In this document: positions 15,007 to 22,889 of the stretch, one piece after another | Layout: the number at the start of each line of letters is the position of its first letter | How positions within the stretch are numbered: position 1 is the stretch's first letter | Assembly (NCBI GenBank): GCA_035693105.1 | Contig: DASSHC010000114.1 | Span: 1 to 38,787, forward strand | DNA from: DASSHC01 sp035693105 | GTDB lineage: Bacteria > Chloroflexota > Chloroflexia > Thermomicrobiales > Thermomicrobiaceae | Length of the DNA stretch: 38,787 nucleotides | Direction of reading: 5' to 3' | Position numbers and translations under genes: made by a program | Notes under the pieces: generated by a model | Told to the model about the DNA's origin: nothing | Database searches by the model: none | What the model saw: only the letters and a program-made list of their open reading frames with translations

Positions 15007-15834
15007 ATGACGACGACCGGCATCGAGATTCAAACGATCCAGCACCCCCTGGCCTTTCGGCTGCTGCGGGTGCGCGGTGCGCGCTGGCTCACGCCGCGCA
15101 TGGTGCGCGTCACGCTCGAAGGCGCGGCGCTGGCGGGCTTTCGCTCCGAGGGCGCGGACGACGGCTCCCGCCTCTTCTTCCCGGCCGACCCCGGCGATGG
15201 TTCGTGGGCCCCGATAGTGGAGGGCACGAAGCTGATCTTCCCCGAGGATCAGCCGGCCCCGCCGGGGCGCGAGTACACCCCGCGCCGCTACGACCCCGAG
15301 GCCGGCGAGCTGGATTTCGACTTCGTGGTGCACGGCGACGGGCCCGCCTCGGCCTGGGCCGCCAACGCCGCGCCGGGCCACCTCCTCGGCGTCAGCGGCC
15401 CGCGCCGCTCGCGCGTGGTGGCTGGGGATGTCGACTGGTACCTGCTGGCGGGGGATGAAACGAGCCTACCGGCGATCGCCCGGCGCCTCGAAGAGCTGCC
15501 GGCCGGGATGCGCGCCGTGGCCGTGATCGAGGTGGCCGACGCGCGGGAGGAGCAGCCGATCGAGCGGGGCAGCGCGGCCGAGCTGGAGCTGATCTGGCTG
15601 CACCGCGCCGCCGCCGGCGCGGACTTGTCGGAGCTGCTGGCCGGCGCGATCCGCCGCCTGGAATTCCCACGCGGCAAGGTCTTCGCCTGGGGAGCGGGCG
15701 AGGCCTCCTCGATGCGCCAACTGCGCCGCCACCTGCTGAGTGAGCGCGGCCTCCCGCCCGAGCAGGCGCGCGTTACCGGCTACTGGAAGCGCGCCATCGC
15801 CAACTACGACCACCACCAGCCGCTCGAAGGCTGA
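15007..15834 (+). CDS. Siderophore-interacting flavoprotein (ViuB/SIP type)
   Basis: 275-residue FAD-dependent ferric-siderophore reductase-like protein, cytosolic. The N-terminal FAD-binding domain has the strong family motif REYTPRRYDPEAGELDFDFV, followed by HGDGPASAWAANAAPGHLLG and GVSGPRRSR. The C-terminal NAD(P)H-side domain has LLAGDETSLPAIARRLEELP, FAWGAGEASSMRQLRRHL and the terminal GYWKR. Length and order are normal. Family members release iron from imported siderophores by reduction. No siderophore transporter is adjacent. It diverges from the ChrB-like gene; an extended -10 (TGCTATCCT, 14915-14923) may serve it. Confidence 0.93.
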   Translation: MTTTGIEIQTIQHPLAFRLLRVRGARWLTPRMVRVTLEGAALAGFRSEGADDGSRLFFPADPGDGSWAPIVEGTKLIFPEDQPAPPGREYTPRRYDPEAGELDFDFVVHGDGPASAWAANAAPGHLLGVSGPRRSRVVAGDVDWYLLAGDETSLPAIARRLEELPAGMRAVAVIEVADAREEQPIERGSAAELELIWLHRAAAGADLSELLAGAIRRLEFPRGKVFAWGAGEASSMRQLRRHLLSERGLPPEQARVTGYWKRAIANYDHHQPLEG

Positions 15835-15933
15835 TCCGGCGGGATCAGGCGGGCGAAGCGGCGCCGGCTCGCCGGGATGCGTGCTGGCTGATCTGGCGGC
15901 TTGTGCGCGTGATCGAGACAGGAGGGCCGGGTC

Positions 15934-16434
15934 ATGAACGCCCCGCTCGCCGAGCTATTCCGCTACAACCGCTGGGCCAACCGCACCCTCTTCGGGGCCT
16001 GCCGCGGGCTCAGCGACGCCCAGCTCGAGGCGCGCGTTCCGGGCGTCTCGGGAACCGTGCGCGAGTTGCTGCTGCACACCGCTGGCGGGCAGCAGACGCT
16101 GGTGCTGCGCACGCAGGGCCGCCAGCACGAGGGCGAGCTGAACCGCGACAGCGCCTGGCCGGGCTTCGATGCGCTCATCGACATCGTCACGCGGACGAGC
16201 GACGACCTGATCCGCATCGCGGAGTCGCTCGACGCGGATCGGGACGTCGATCTCCCCTGGCTGGGCAAGCGCTTCCGCTACCCGACATCGTTCTTCCTGG
16301 CGCACGCGCTGGAGCACGGCGTTGAGCACCGCACCGAGATCAAGCTGGCGCTGGCCCAATGCGGCGTCGAAACGCCCGATCTCGACGCCTGGCAGTATGC
16401 CGCGTGGGCTGGATATGGGCGGGAAGTCGAGTAG
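15934..16434 (+). CDS. DinB-family protein
   Basis: 166 residues, ATG with AGGAGG eight bases upstream. Classic DinB start: LAELFRYNRWANRTLF, then a His in ELLLHTAGG and the C-terminal pair in HALEHGVEHRTEIK, giving the three-histidine metal site of the family. It is closer to the canonical DinB domain than the other three copies here. Enzymatic role unknown. It follows the siderophore-interacting protein by 99 bases and may be read with it. Confidence 0.9.
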   Translation: MNAPLAELFRYNRWANRTLFGACRGLSDAQLEARVPGVSGTVRELLLHTAGGQQTLVLRTQGRQHEGELNRDSAWPGFDALIDIVTRTSDDLIRIAESLDADRDVDLPWLGKRFRYPTSFFLAHALEHGVEHRTEIKLALAQCGVETPDLDAWQYAAWAGYGREVE

Positions 16435-16540
16435 GTCGGCGCTTGCCATGAACCCCGGATTCATTGTCGCCAGGAGGCGCGTGAGGTCCGTGGACTGCCT
16501 GCCATGGATCCAAAGCCTGGGTGCCGCGTGGCGCGCGGGG

Positions 16541-16682
16541 TTAATGGCGTTTGAGGAATTATCCTGGAGTGCCGTCGCTGGGGGTCGCGCCGGGCTAAAG
16601 CCGCAGCGCTAGCAGACGAAGCCTGTTGAAACAGGCTAGGAGCGAGATGGCGTACGCCAGGTTATTGCCGCAAACGCCATAA
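16541..16682. repeat. Family A element with TIR-like ends (MITE-like)
   Basis: About 142 bases. The ends are imperfect inverted repeats: TTAATGGCGTTTGAGGAATT at 16541-16560, and on the minus strand TTATGGCGTTTGCGGCAATA reading inward from 16682. The centre, 16585-16640, is a 56-base core (GGGCTAAAGCC; AGCGCT; hairpin AGCCTGTTGAAACAGGCT) that is identical, in reverse orientation, to 29777-29832. It contains no gene. Confidence 0.8.
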
Positions 16683-16688
16683 ACCACC

Positions 16689-16976
16689 ACGCTAACAGAA
16701 CAAAGCCCACTGAAGGGGCTGGGTTTTGGTTTGGCGGCGCGGAAGATGAAGTGCTTCCCCCAGCACGAGTGACTGGGGTTAGACCGGAGAGATCCTTCGC
16801 CGCGGCTCAGGATGACAGGGGTGGCGGCTCGTTTTCCCTGTCGTCCTGAGCTTGTCGAACGATGAGGCCGCAGCCGAGGCATCTCTCCAAACGATGTCTC
16901 TTGCTCATGTTGCACTTCGTCCGATACGTGGAGCATGGTAGCCCAGCCCCTTTAGTGGGCTTCGTTTTGTTAGCGC
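16689..16976. repeat. Composite repeat: family A arms around a family C palindrome
   Basis: 16691-16722 (GCTAACAGAACAAAGCCC...) is complementary to 16942-16976, forming family A-type arms with the hairpin AGCCCCTTTAGTGGGCT. Inside, 16785-16820 and 16836-16888 are a family C inverted repeat (GGAGAGATCCTTCG...CAGGATGACAGGG). The outer right arm continues to 16998 with TTTAGCCCGGCGCG. No gene is present. Confidence 0.75.
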
Positions 16977-17063
16977 TGCGGCTTTAGCCCGGCGCGCCAC
17001 TTGCGGTGAGGCTCCAAGGACCACGGCAAGTCGCCCACTCACCCCGCGCCACGCGGCACGAAT

Positions 17064-17792
17064 CTAGCCCCCGGCGCCCCAGTTCAGCGCCCGCAGCGAC
17101 GCGCGCTGGCGCCCATTCGCGTCGAAGTTCTCGGGCGTCAGCCAGTGCTGGAAATTGGCGCGGATGGCGGGCCACTCGCCGTCGAGGATCGAGAACCAGG
17201 CCGTGTCGCGGTTGTGCCCTTTGACCACCCGGTGCTGGTAGAAGATGCCCTCGAAGCTGAAGCCGAGCCGGTGCGCCGCCGAGCGCGAGGCCGCGTTGCG
17301 CGCGTCGCACTTCCACTCCATGCGGCGGTAGCCCAGCTCGTCGAGCGCGTGGTGCAGCAGGAGGTAAAGCGCCTCGGTCGCCGCGCGGCTGTTCTGGACC
17401 CCAGGGCCGAGCCAGATGTGGCCGATCTCGATCGAGGCGTGCGCCGGCTCGATGTTCAGGTAGCTGGCCATCCCCTGGGCCGCCCCGTCGCGCTCGTCGA
17501 CCACGGCGAAGAAGAGCGGGTCCTGTGCTGCCGCGCAGCCGTCGAGCCAGGCGCGGAAGCCGGCGAGATCGGGAAACGGGCCGTAGGGGAGGTAGTCCCA
17601 GATGCGCTCGCGGGCCGCGTCGCCGTGGGACGCGGCGTAGAGCTGGGCGGCGTGCTTGGCCGGGTCGAGCGGCTCCAGCCGGACTGCTCCACCCCGGTGG
17701 ACGACCCGCTCCGGCCGCGCCACTGGCACCGGCGTCGTGACCGGCGCGTCCGAGAGCGCCCGCGGGCGGGACGGCTCAGTCGCGCTCACCAT
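17064..17792 (-). CDS. GNAT acetyltransferase (RimJ/RimL-like)
   Basis: 242-residue protein of the RimJ/RimL GNAT group. The ATG at 17792 has GGAAGG upstream; an earlier GTG has none. After a Pro-rich leader the fold begins VVHRGGAVRLEPLDPAKHAA and continues with YGPFPDLAGFRAWL and the strand FFAVVDERDGAAQGMASYLN. The acetyl-CoA region reads IEIGHIWLGPGVQNSRAATE, in which the usual R/QxxGxG/A loop is only loosely kept. It ends with YRRMEWKCDARNAASRSAAH, then RLGFSFEGIFYQHRVVKGHN, the hallmark of the group. Substrates in this family include ribosomal protein N-termini, amino acids and antibiotics; this one is unassigned. Confidence 0.9.
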   Translation of the reverse strand: MVSATEPSRPRALSDAPVTTPVPVARPERVVHRGGAVRLEPLDPAKHAAQLYAASHGDAARERIWDYLPYGPFPDLAGFRAWLDGCAAAQDPLFFAVVDERDGAAQGMASYLNIEPAHASIEIGHIWLGPGVQNSRAATEALYLLLHHALDELGYRRMEWKCDARNAASRSAAHRLGFSFEGIFYQHRVVKGHNRDTAWFSILDGEWPAIRANFQHWLTPENFDANGRQRASLRALNWGAGG

Positions 17793-17924
17793 CTCTGCCT
17801 TCCGCTTCACTCATGTCGCGATACCCGGCCCCTGGGTGACGAGTACTCGGTGTTCCCACCAGCCTCTTCCTGCCAAGTGGTGGTCGAGGAAGCCGGGCAT
17901 CTCTCACCGTCGCCAACCGTAAAC

Positions 17925-17985
17925 TCAGCCCCTTCAGTGCGCTTCGTGGAGTCAGCGCGGTCGCTTTAGTGCCGCGCGTCAGGCG
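17925..17985. repeat. Degenerate family A relic
   Basis: The stretch AGCCCCTTCAGTGCGCTTCG followed by CAGCGCGGTCGCTTTAGTG keeps the order of the family A core (hairpin, then the CTTTAG motif) but with many changes and lost complementarity, as in a decayed copy. Confidence 0.5.
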
Positions 17986-18058
17986 GCCCGATGGTTCCAC
18001 GGATGCCACCAACCTACTCGAGAGCGGACGAATGACGATGGCTTGAGCACGCAGGGCA

Positions 18059-18499
18059 TCATGGCTCGCCGGGGTGCTCGCGGCAGGCGCGGCAGGTGCC
18101 GAAGATGGCGAAGTGGTCCATGCGCGCCTCGAAACCGTAAGCCTCGTGCAGGTAGTCGCGCAGCGGCTGGAGCGCCGCGTCGTCGATCTCGGCGGTGTGG
18201 CCGCAGTGCTGGCAGATCAGGTGGTGGTGGGGCGCCTCGCCCAGCAGTTCGAACTGCCGCACGCCGCCGCCGAGGTCGGTGTCGGCCACCAGCTCCAGCT
18301 CGACCAGCAGGTCGAGCGTGCGGTAGACGGTGGAGAGGTTGAGGTAGGGGTAGTCGGGCCGCACCAGCTCCAGAATCGCCTCGGCGGTCATGTGGCCGCC
18401 GTGCTCCGCCAGGACCGAGAGCACCATCATGCGCTGGGGCGTCAGCCGCTGCCCGGCGCGGCGGACCGCCTCGTGCAGCGCGTGAACATCGCCCGGCAT
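18059..18499 (-). CDS. Fur-family metalloregulator, divergent from cbiMQO
   Basis: 146-residue winged-helix repressor. The ATG at 18499 has GGAGG six bases upstream. The DNA-binding half reads LTPQRMMVLSVLAEHGGHMT, then YLNLSTVYRTLDLLVELELV. The metal-binding half has HHHLICQHCG (H91-H93, C96, C99) and GTCRACREH (C136, C139), so both CxxC structural zinc pairs are present. It is transcribed away from the nickel/cobalt uptake operon across a 163-base gap containing an inverted repeat. Which metal it senses (Ni as in Nur, Fe, Zn) cannot be read from sequence alone; context favours nickel or cobalt. Confidence 0.92.
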   Translation of the reverse strand: MPGDVHALHEAVRRAGQRLTPQRMMVLSVLAEHGGHMTAEAILELVRPDYPYLNLSTVYRTLDLLVELELVADTDLGGGVRQFELLGEAPHHHLICQHCGHTAEIDDAALQPLRDYLHEAYGFEARMDHFAIFGTCRACREHPGEP

Positions 18500-18560
18500 A
18501 GCACGCCTCCGATCAGACCAGCGGCAGCCGCGGCCCGTCGTTTGCGCCTCATCTCGCGGC

Positions 18561-18599
18561 TGCAAGGAATTGCAGGAACCCCTCCTTGCATTCTATCAT
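18561..18599 (+). promoter_or_regulatory. cbiM promoter with overlapping inverted-repeat operator
   Basis: TTGCAG (18570-18575), 18 bases, TATCAT (18594-18599) form a plausible promoter. An exact inverted repeat TGCAAGGA (18561-18568) / TCCTTGCA (18583-18590) covers the -35 and spacer, where a repressor would block polymerase. A candidate site for the divergent Fur-family protein. Confidence 0.5.
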
Positions 18600-18662
18600 A
18601 GTGGCGGGTGCGCCCCGCCGCGACGAGCGAGCAGGTGGCGCCACGGCGAGGAAGGGTCGCGC

Positions 18663-19715
18663 ATGCACATCCCCGACGGCTATCTCAGTCCAACCACGGC
18701 CGTGGTGCTCTACGGCGCCGCGGCCCCCTTCTGGTGGCGCGCCAGCCGGGTGGTCAAGCGCCTCTTGACTGGTCAGACCGTGCCGCTTTTGGCCCTCTTC
18801 TCGGCCTTCTGCTTCACCGTGATGATGTTCAACATCCCGGTGCCGGGCGGCACCACCGCGCACGCGGTGGGCGGCACGCTGGCCGCGATCGTGCTCGGCC
18901 CCTGGCCCGCGATCATCGCCGTCTCGGTGGCCCTGATCATTCAGGCGATCTTCTTCGGCGACGGCGGCATCACCGCCATCGGCGCCAACTGCTTCAACAT
19001 GGCGATCGTGCTGCCGCTGGTCGGCTATGGCGTCTACCGGCTGCTGGCGCGCAACGCCGCCGTGCCCTCGCGCCGGCGCGTCATCGCGGCCGCTATCGGC
19101 AGCTACGTCGGCATCAACGTGGCGGGGCTGCTGGTGGGCATCGAGCTGGGGATCCAGCCGATCTTCTGGTCGCAGAACGGCCACGCCCTCTACGCGCCCT
19201 ATTCGCTCAGCGTCGCCATCCCCGCCATGCTCATCCCCCACCTAACCCTGGCCGGCGCGGCGGAGGCGATCGCCACCGCCTTCGGCGTGGCCTACGTGCA
19301 GCGGGTGCAGCCGCAACTGCTGCTGCGCGGCCCGAGCGGCGCGGCTGGCGGGGAGGCGCGTGCCCCGGCACCGGCTCACGGGCGCCTGATCATCACCGCC
19401 GCCATCGCGGTGGTGATGCTGGTGGCCGTGCCGCTCGGGCTGCTGGCCGGCGGCTCCGCCTGGGGCGAGTGGGATCCGTCCGAGCTGGGGGGCAACGTCG
19501 GCTACGTCCCCAGCGGCCTGCAACGCTTGCATGGCGTCTGGTCGGCGCCGCTCTCGGGCTACAGCCTCCCCTGGATCCCGGCGGGGGCGCCCTTCGCCGA
19601 GCAGGCGGTCGGCTACATCCTCTCGGCGGTGGTCGGCGCGGGGTTGATCCTGATCGCGGCCTTCGCGGTGCGCATCCTGGCGCGGCGGCGCGCCGCGTCG
19701 GCGTCTGGAGGCTGA
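18663..19715 (+). CDS. cbiM: CbiM/NikM-type substrate-binding subunit of a Ni/Co ECF transporter
   Basis: 350-residue integral membrane S-component. The start at 18663 is fixed by the family's invariant N-terminus MHIPDGYLSP, in which Met1/His2 help coordinate the metal, with GAGGAAGG upstream. Core blocks: FNIPVPGGTTAHAVGGTLAA, LGPWPAIIAVSVAL, IQAIFFGDGGITAIGANCFN. After residue 240 or so there is an extra module with two more helices around GEWDPSELGGNVGYV, which corresponds to the CbiN/PDGLE-type part, so M and N functions are fused as in NikMN. One base separates it from cbiQ. Nickel versus cobalt is undecided; no cobalamin riboswitch is visible. Confidence 0.93.
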   Translation: MHIPDGYLSPTTAVVLYGAAAPFWWRASRVVKRLLTGQTVPLLALFSAFCFTVMMFNIPVPGGTTAHAVGGTLAAIVLGPWPAIIAVSVALIIQAIFFGDGGITAIGANCFNMAIVLPLVGYGVYRLLARNAAVPSRRRVIAAAIGSYVGINVAGLLVGIELGIQPIFWSQNGHALYAPYSLSVAIPAMLIPHLTLAGAAEAIATAFGVAYVQRVQPQLLLRGPSGAAGGEARAPAPAHGRLIITAAIAVVMLVAVPLGLLAGGSAWGEWDPSELGGNVGYVPSGLQRLHGVWSAPLSGYSLPWIPAGAPFAEQAVGYILSAVVGAGLILIAAFAVRILARRRAASASGG

Positions 19716-19716
19716 G

Positions 19717-20607
19717 ATGACGGCTGAGGCACCTCGGATCCACCCCCACCCCCACCCTCGGCGCCGCGGCCGGCGGGATTTCATCGCTAAGACGATCGGC
19801 GGCGTCACCGAGGTGGTGGAGCGCGCGGTCTATACCGAGGAGCACGCGCGCCGCGCCGGGCTCTTGCAGCGCGTCGACGCGCGCGCCAAGCTCGGCGTCT
19901 TCCTGGCGGCGGTGCTGGTCGTCGGGCTGGCGCACACCCTCTGGATCATCCTGGCGCTCTACGCGCTCACGCTGGCGCTGGGCCTGACCTCGCGCATCCC
20001 GGCGGACCTGCTGCTCAAGCGGGTGTTGCTCGGCATCCCGCTCTTCGCCGGGATCGTGGCCCTGCCGGCGCTCCTTTTGGGTCACGGCGAGGCGCTGGTC
20101 GAGATCGGCCGGCTCGGTCCGCTGCACCTGGTGATCACGCGCGCCTCGCTGCTCGGCTTCGTCATCTTCGTCTCGCGCGTGGCCGCCTCGGTGACGCTGG
20201 CCGCGCTGCTGGTGGTGACGACGCGCTGGGCCGATCTGCTCAAGGCGCTGCGCGCCATGCGTGTGCCCGAGGCCTTCGTGGTGGTGCTGGGCATGACCTA
20301 CCGCTACATCTTCCTCTTCCTGCGCGCGCTGGAGAACTTGCTGCTGGCGCGGGCCAGCCGCACGGTCGGCGTGGCGCGCGACCAGGAGGCGCGCCGCTGG
20401 GTGGGAGCCACCATCGGCACGCTGCTGGGCAAGAGCCTGCGCACCAGCAACGAGGTCTATCAGGCGATGGTGGCGCGCGGCTACAGCGGCGATATCCGCA
20501 CCCTCTCCAGCTTCCAGATGCGCGACGAGGATTGGCTCTTTACCCTGTCGTCGCTGGTGCTGCTGGCGGTGGCGCTGTTGATCGATCTCAGCTTGAGGTG
20601 GCGCTAG
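19717..20607 (+). CDS. cbiQ: CbiQ-type transmembrane coupling subunit (EcfT)
   Basis: 296-residue membrane protein that couples the ATPase to CbiM. The N-terminus is cytosolic and His-rich (HPHPHPRRRGRR). The helical core contains RVDARAKLGVFLAAVLVVG, VTTRWADLLKALRAMRVPEA, and the family signature MVARGYSGDIRTL, which contacts the ATPase. The start ATG lies one base after the cbiM stop. The last codon overlaps the GTG of cbiO, so the three genes form one translational unit. Confidence 0.93.
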   Translation: MTAEAPRIHPHPHPRRRGRRDFIAKTIGGVTEVVERAVYTEEHARRAGLLQRVDARAKLGVFLAAVLVVGLAHTLWIILALYALTLALGLTSRIPADLLLKRVLLGIPLFAGIVALPALLLGHGEALVEIGRLGPLHLVITRASLLGFVIFVSRVAASVTLAALLVVTTRWADLLKALRAMRVPEAFVVVLGMTYRYIFLFLRALENLLLARASRTVGVARDQEARRWVGATIGTLLGKSLRTSNEVYQAMVARGYSGDIRTLSSFQMRDEDWLFTLSSLVLLAVALLIDLSLRWR

Positions 20608-21425
20608 TGGAACACGCTCCCGCGTTCGAAGTCGAGGCTGTCTCGTTCAGCTACCACGGGCGCCAGCCGGCGCTGGAGCAGGTCGATCTGACCATCGCTC
20701 AGGGAGAGCAGTTGGTCATCCTGGGGGCCAACGGCAGCGGCAAGTCGACCCTGCTCAAGGTGCTCGACGGCCTCTACCGGCCGGATTCCGGCCGCATCCG
20801 CGCCTTCGGCGAGGATGTCACCGACGTGGCCGAGGACCCGGCGCGCTCCAGGGCGCTGCATCGCCGGGTGGGACTGGTCTTCCAGGACCCCGACGTGCAG
20901 CTCTTCTGCCCCACCGTCTACGACGACGTGGCCTTCGGCCCGCTCCAGCTTGGCTGGCCCGACGAGCAGGTGCGCGCGGCGGTGGCGCGGGCGCTGGAGC
21001 AGATGGACGTGGGACACCTCTCCGACCGCGCGCCGTACGAACTGAGCGGCGGGGAGAAGAAGCGGGTGGCGATCGCCACGGTGCTCTCGATGGAGCCGGA
21101 GGCGATCCTCTTGGACGAGCCGACCGCCAGCCTCGACCCGCGCAGCAGCGACGCGCTCTTGGACGTCATCCTCGGGCTGCGGCGGCTGGGCAAGACGGTG
21201 GTGCTGACGACGCACGAGCTGGAGATTGTGCCGCTCCTGGCGACGCGGGTGGTCGTCTTCGGTGACCGCGAGCGGCGGCCGGTGGCCTCGGGCACGGCGG
21301 AGGCGATCCTGGCCGACGAGGCGCTGCTGGTGCGCACCAACCTGATCCACGAGCACCTGCACCGCCACGGCGCGTACGTACACTCGCACTACCACGACGC
21401 CGCCCACCACGACGCCAACGACTGA
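20607..21425 (+). CDS. cbiO: CbiO-type ATPase of the Ni/Co ECF transporter
   Basis: 272-residue ABC ATPase. Walker A GANGSGKST, Q-loop LVFQDPDVQLFCPTVYDDV, signature LSGGEKKRVAIA, Walker B AILLDEPTASLDPRSS and the H-loop TTHELEI are all intact. The GTG at 20607 overlaps the cbiQ stop by one base and has GAGG eight bases upstream; a GTG three codons earlier has no site. The C-terminal 27 residues are very His-rich (HEHLHRHG, HSHYHDAAHHD), consistent with handling divalent metal. Ends before copy B3 of the family B repeat. Confidence 0.95.
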   Translation: MEHAPAFEVEAVSFSYHGRQPALEQVDLTIAQGEQLVILGANGSGKSTLLKVLDGLYRPDSGRIRAFGEDVTDVAEDPARSRALHRRVGLVFQDPDVQLFCPTVYDDVAFGPLQLGWPDEQVRAAVARALEQMDVGHLSDRAPYELSGGEKKRVAIATVLSMEPEAILLDEPTASLDPRSSDALLDVILGLRRLGKTVVLTTHELEIVPLLATRVVVFGDRERRPVASGTAEAILADEALLVRTNLIHEHLHRHGAYVHSHYHDAAHHDAND

Positions 21426-21502
21426 ACGGACACCGTGTACGTACACTATCATAGATCGTCACAATCATTCAGTCCCACCGGAAGGCACAACACGTTGACG
21501 TG

Positions 21503-21633
21503 GTAGGGGCAGACCTCCGTGTCTGCCCTGTTCCCCCTGCGACTCGGCAACGGGGAAATGGGGGGCGTGGGTGGCGATCAAAGGGCCATGTGGCAGGGGC
21601 AGCGAGGGCGGCCACGGGGGGCCGCCCCTACAG
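21503..21633. repeat. Family B palindromic element, copy B3 (hybrid arms)
   Basis: The left arm is of the usual type (TAGGGGCAGACC...GTCTGCCC), but the right arm is a different subtype (GAGGGCGGCCACGG...GGCCGCCCCTAC), so the two ends are hairpins that no longer match each other well. The interior keeps CGGCAACGGGGAAA and GCGTGGGTGGCG. It lies between convergent cbiO and the sigma-factor gene. Confidence 0.8.
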
Positions 21634-21723
21634 GAGGCGCACGCCTGCATGTACGTACATCCCCTCGCCCGCGCACGGCTCCGTTCGGAGAGGGGCAGGG
21701 GTGAGGGCCGTCCGCAGGGCACG

Positions 21724-21755
21724 AAAAATCCCCGGTGGGCTTGCCCACCGGGGAT
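21724..21755 (-). terminator. Rho-independent terminator of the sigma-factor gene
   Basis: ATCCCCGGTGGGC (21728-21740) and GCCCACCGGGGAT (21743-21755) form a perfect 13-bp stem. On the minus strand the hairpin is followed by TTTTT (21728-21724). It begins 24 bases past the stop at 21780. Confidence 0.9.
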
Positions 21756-21779
21756 GATCGCTTCCGTGGGATGCGGCTG

Positions 21780-22778
21780 CTAGGCCGCGTTGGCCAGTTG
21801 GATCAGGTCCGACTTGCGCAGCTTGGCCAGGGCTTCCTTCTCGATCTGGCGCACGCGCTCTCGGCTGATGCCGTAGTGCTCGGCGATCTCGGCCAGCGTT
21901 TGCGGCTGGCGGTTGCCCTCGCCCAGGCCGAAGCGCAGTTCAAGAACGCCGCGCTCGCGCTCGGTCAGGTTCTCCAGGCTGCGGCGGATCTGGTCGCGGA
22001 TGGCGCCGGTCACCGCCTGATCGACCACCTCGTCGCTCTGCGGGTCGGGCAGCAAGTCGCCGATGGTGCTCTCGCCGTCCTCGCCGATCGGCTTGTCCAG
22101 CGACGAGGTGCGCGGGATCGCCGAGCGCGCCTGCTCGATGCGCTCGACCTCCATCTCGAGCACCTGGGCCAGCTCCTGGTCGGTCGCCGGACGGCCATAC
22201 TGCTGCTCGAGCTGCGCCTCGGTGCGGCGGACCTTCGAGATCAGGTCGTGCATGTGCACCGGCACGCGGATCGTGCGGCTCAGGTTGGCCACCGCGCGGC
22301 CGATCGCCTGGCGGATCCAAAAGGTGGCGTAGGTGCTGAAGCGGTAGCCGAGCTCGGGATCGTAGCGCTCGACCGCGGTCATCAGCCCGATGTTGCCCTC
22401 CTGGATCAGGTCGATCAGTGGCAGCCCACTGGCGCGATACTTCTTGGCGATCGAGACGACCAGGCGCAGGTTGTGCCGGATCAGCTTCTCGCGCGACTGC
22501 TTGGCGCGCTCGAGGATCAGGCGCATCTCCGCCGTCTCGTCCTCGCCCGCCTCCAGCTGCTTGCGGACTTCCAGCCCGGCACGCACGGCGCGCGAGTACT
22601 CGATCTCTTCGGCATGCGTCAGGAGTCGATGCCCTCCGACATCGCGGAAGTAGCGGTAGACGGCGTCATTCGTCGCCTGATCGAGCAGGTCGGCAGATTC
22701 GTCGATGACATGCTCGACCTCCGCCTCCGCGGCCAGCCGCTCCAGCTCGTAGGTATCTTGGATCGCTCGCTCCGTCAT
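21780..22778 (-). CDS. RNA polymerase sigma factor, sigma-70 group 1/2 (SigA/RpoD-like)
   Basis: 332-residue sigma factor. The ATG at 22778 has GGGAG upstream. Region 1.2 (DAVYRYFRDVGGHRLLTHAE), region 2 (DLIQEGNIGLMTAVERYDPE and then YRFSTYATFWIRQAI), region 3 (RVPVHMHDLISKVRR) and region 4 (RERGVLELRFGLG, then GISRERVRQIEKEAL) are complete and ordered. The acidic region 1.1 of large RpoD proteins is absent, as in many compact primary sigmas and in group 2 sigmas, so I leave the gene name open. It has its own strong promoter and an intrinsic terminator, so it is monocistronic. Confidence 0.95.
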   Translation of the reverse strand: MTERAIQDTYELERLAAEAEVEHVIDESADLLDQATNDAVYRYFRDVGGHRLLTHAEEIEYSRAVRAGLEVRKQLEAGEDETAEMRLILERAKQSREKLIRHNLRLVVSIAKKYRASGLPLIDLIQEGNIGLMTAVERYDPELGYRFSTYATFWIRQAIGRAVANLSRTIRVPVHMHDLISKVRRTEAQLEQQYGRPATDQELAQVLEMEVERIEQARSAIPRTSSLDKPIGEDGESTIGDLLPDPQSDEVVDQAVTGAIRDQIRRSLENLTERERGVLELRFGLGEGNRQPQTLAEIAEHYGISRERVRQIEKEALAKLRKSDLIQLANAA

Positions 22779-22859
22779 GTGACTCCCAGACTCCGACTTC
22801 TTCCAGTCGTTCCGTTTCGGCGCGGCCCCCACTCAGGCTGCATGGTCCGAAACCTTCGT

Positions 22860-22889
22860 AGTATACCGCATTGCGTATACCTTTGTCAA
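22860..22889 (-). promoter_or_regulatory. Near-consensus promoter of the sigma-factor gene
   Basis: On the minus strand TTGACA (22889-22884), an 18-base spacer and TATACT (22865-22860): a full -35 consensus and five of six at -10. The spacer and -10 carry the inverted repeat GTATAC (22861-22866 and 22875-22880). Transcription would begin near 22853, with a leader of about 75 bases. Confidence 0.75.

Larger units (their letters stand above)
21426..21779. other. Convergent gap with GTACGTAC palindromes
   Basis: Besides repeat B3 and the sigma-factor terminator, this gap holds GTGTACGTACAC (21435-21446) and ATGTACGTACAT (21649-21660), two perfect 12-base palindromes sharing TGTACGTACA. A further GTACGTAC is at 21374-21381 inside cbiO. 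They flank the B3 element. Confidence 0.5.

Noticed and set aside
18541..18662. Classic Fur box upstream of cbiM
   Set aside because: The region has no GATAAT-type hexamer array; only the TGCAAGGA/TCCTTGCA inverted repeat is clear.
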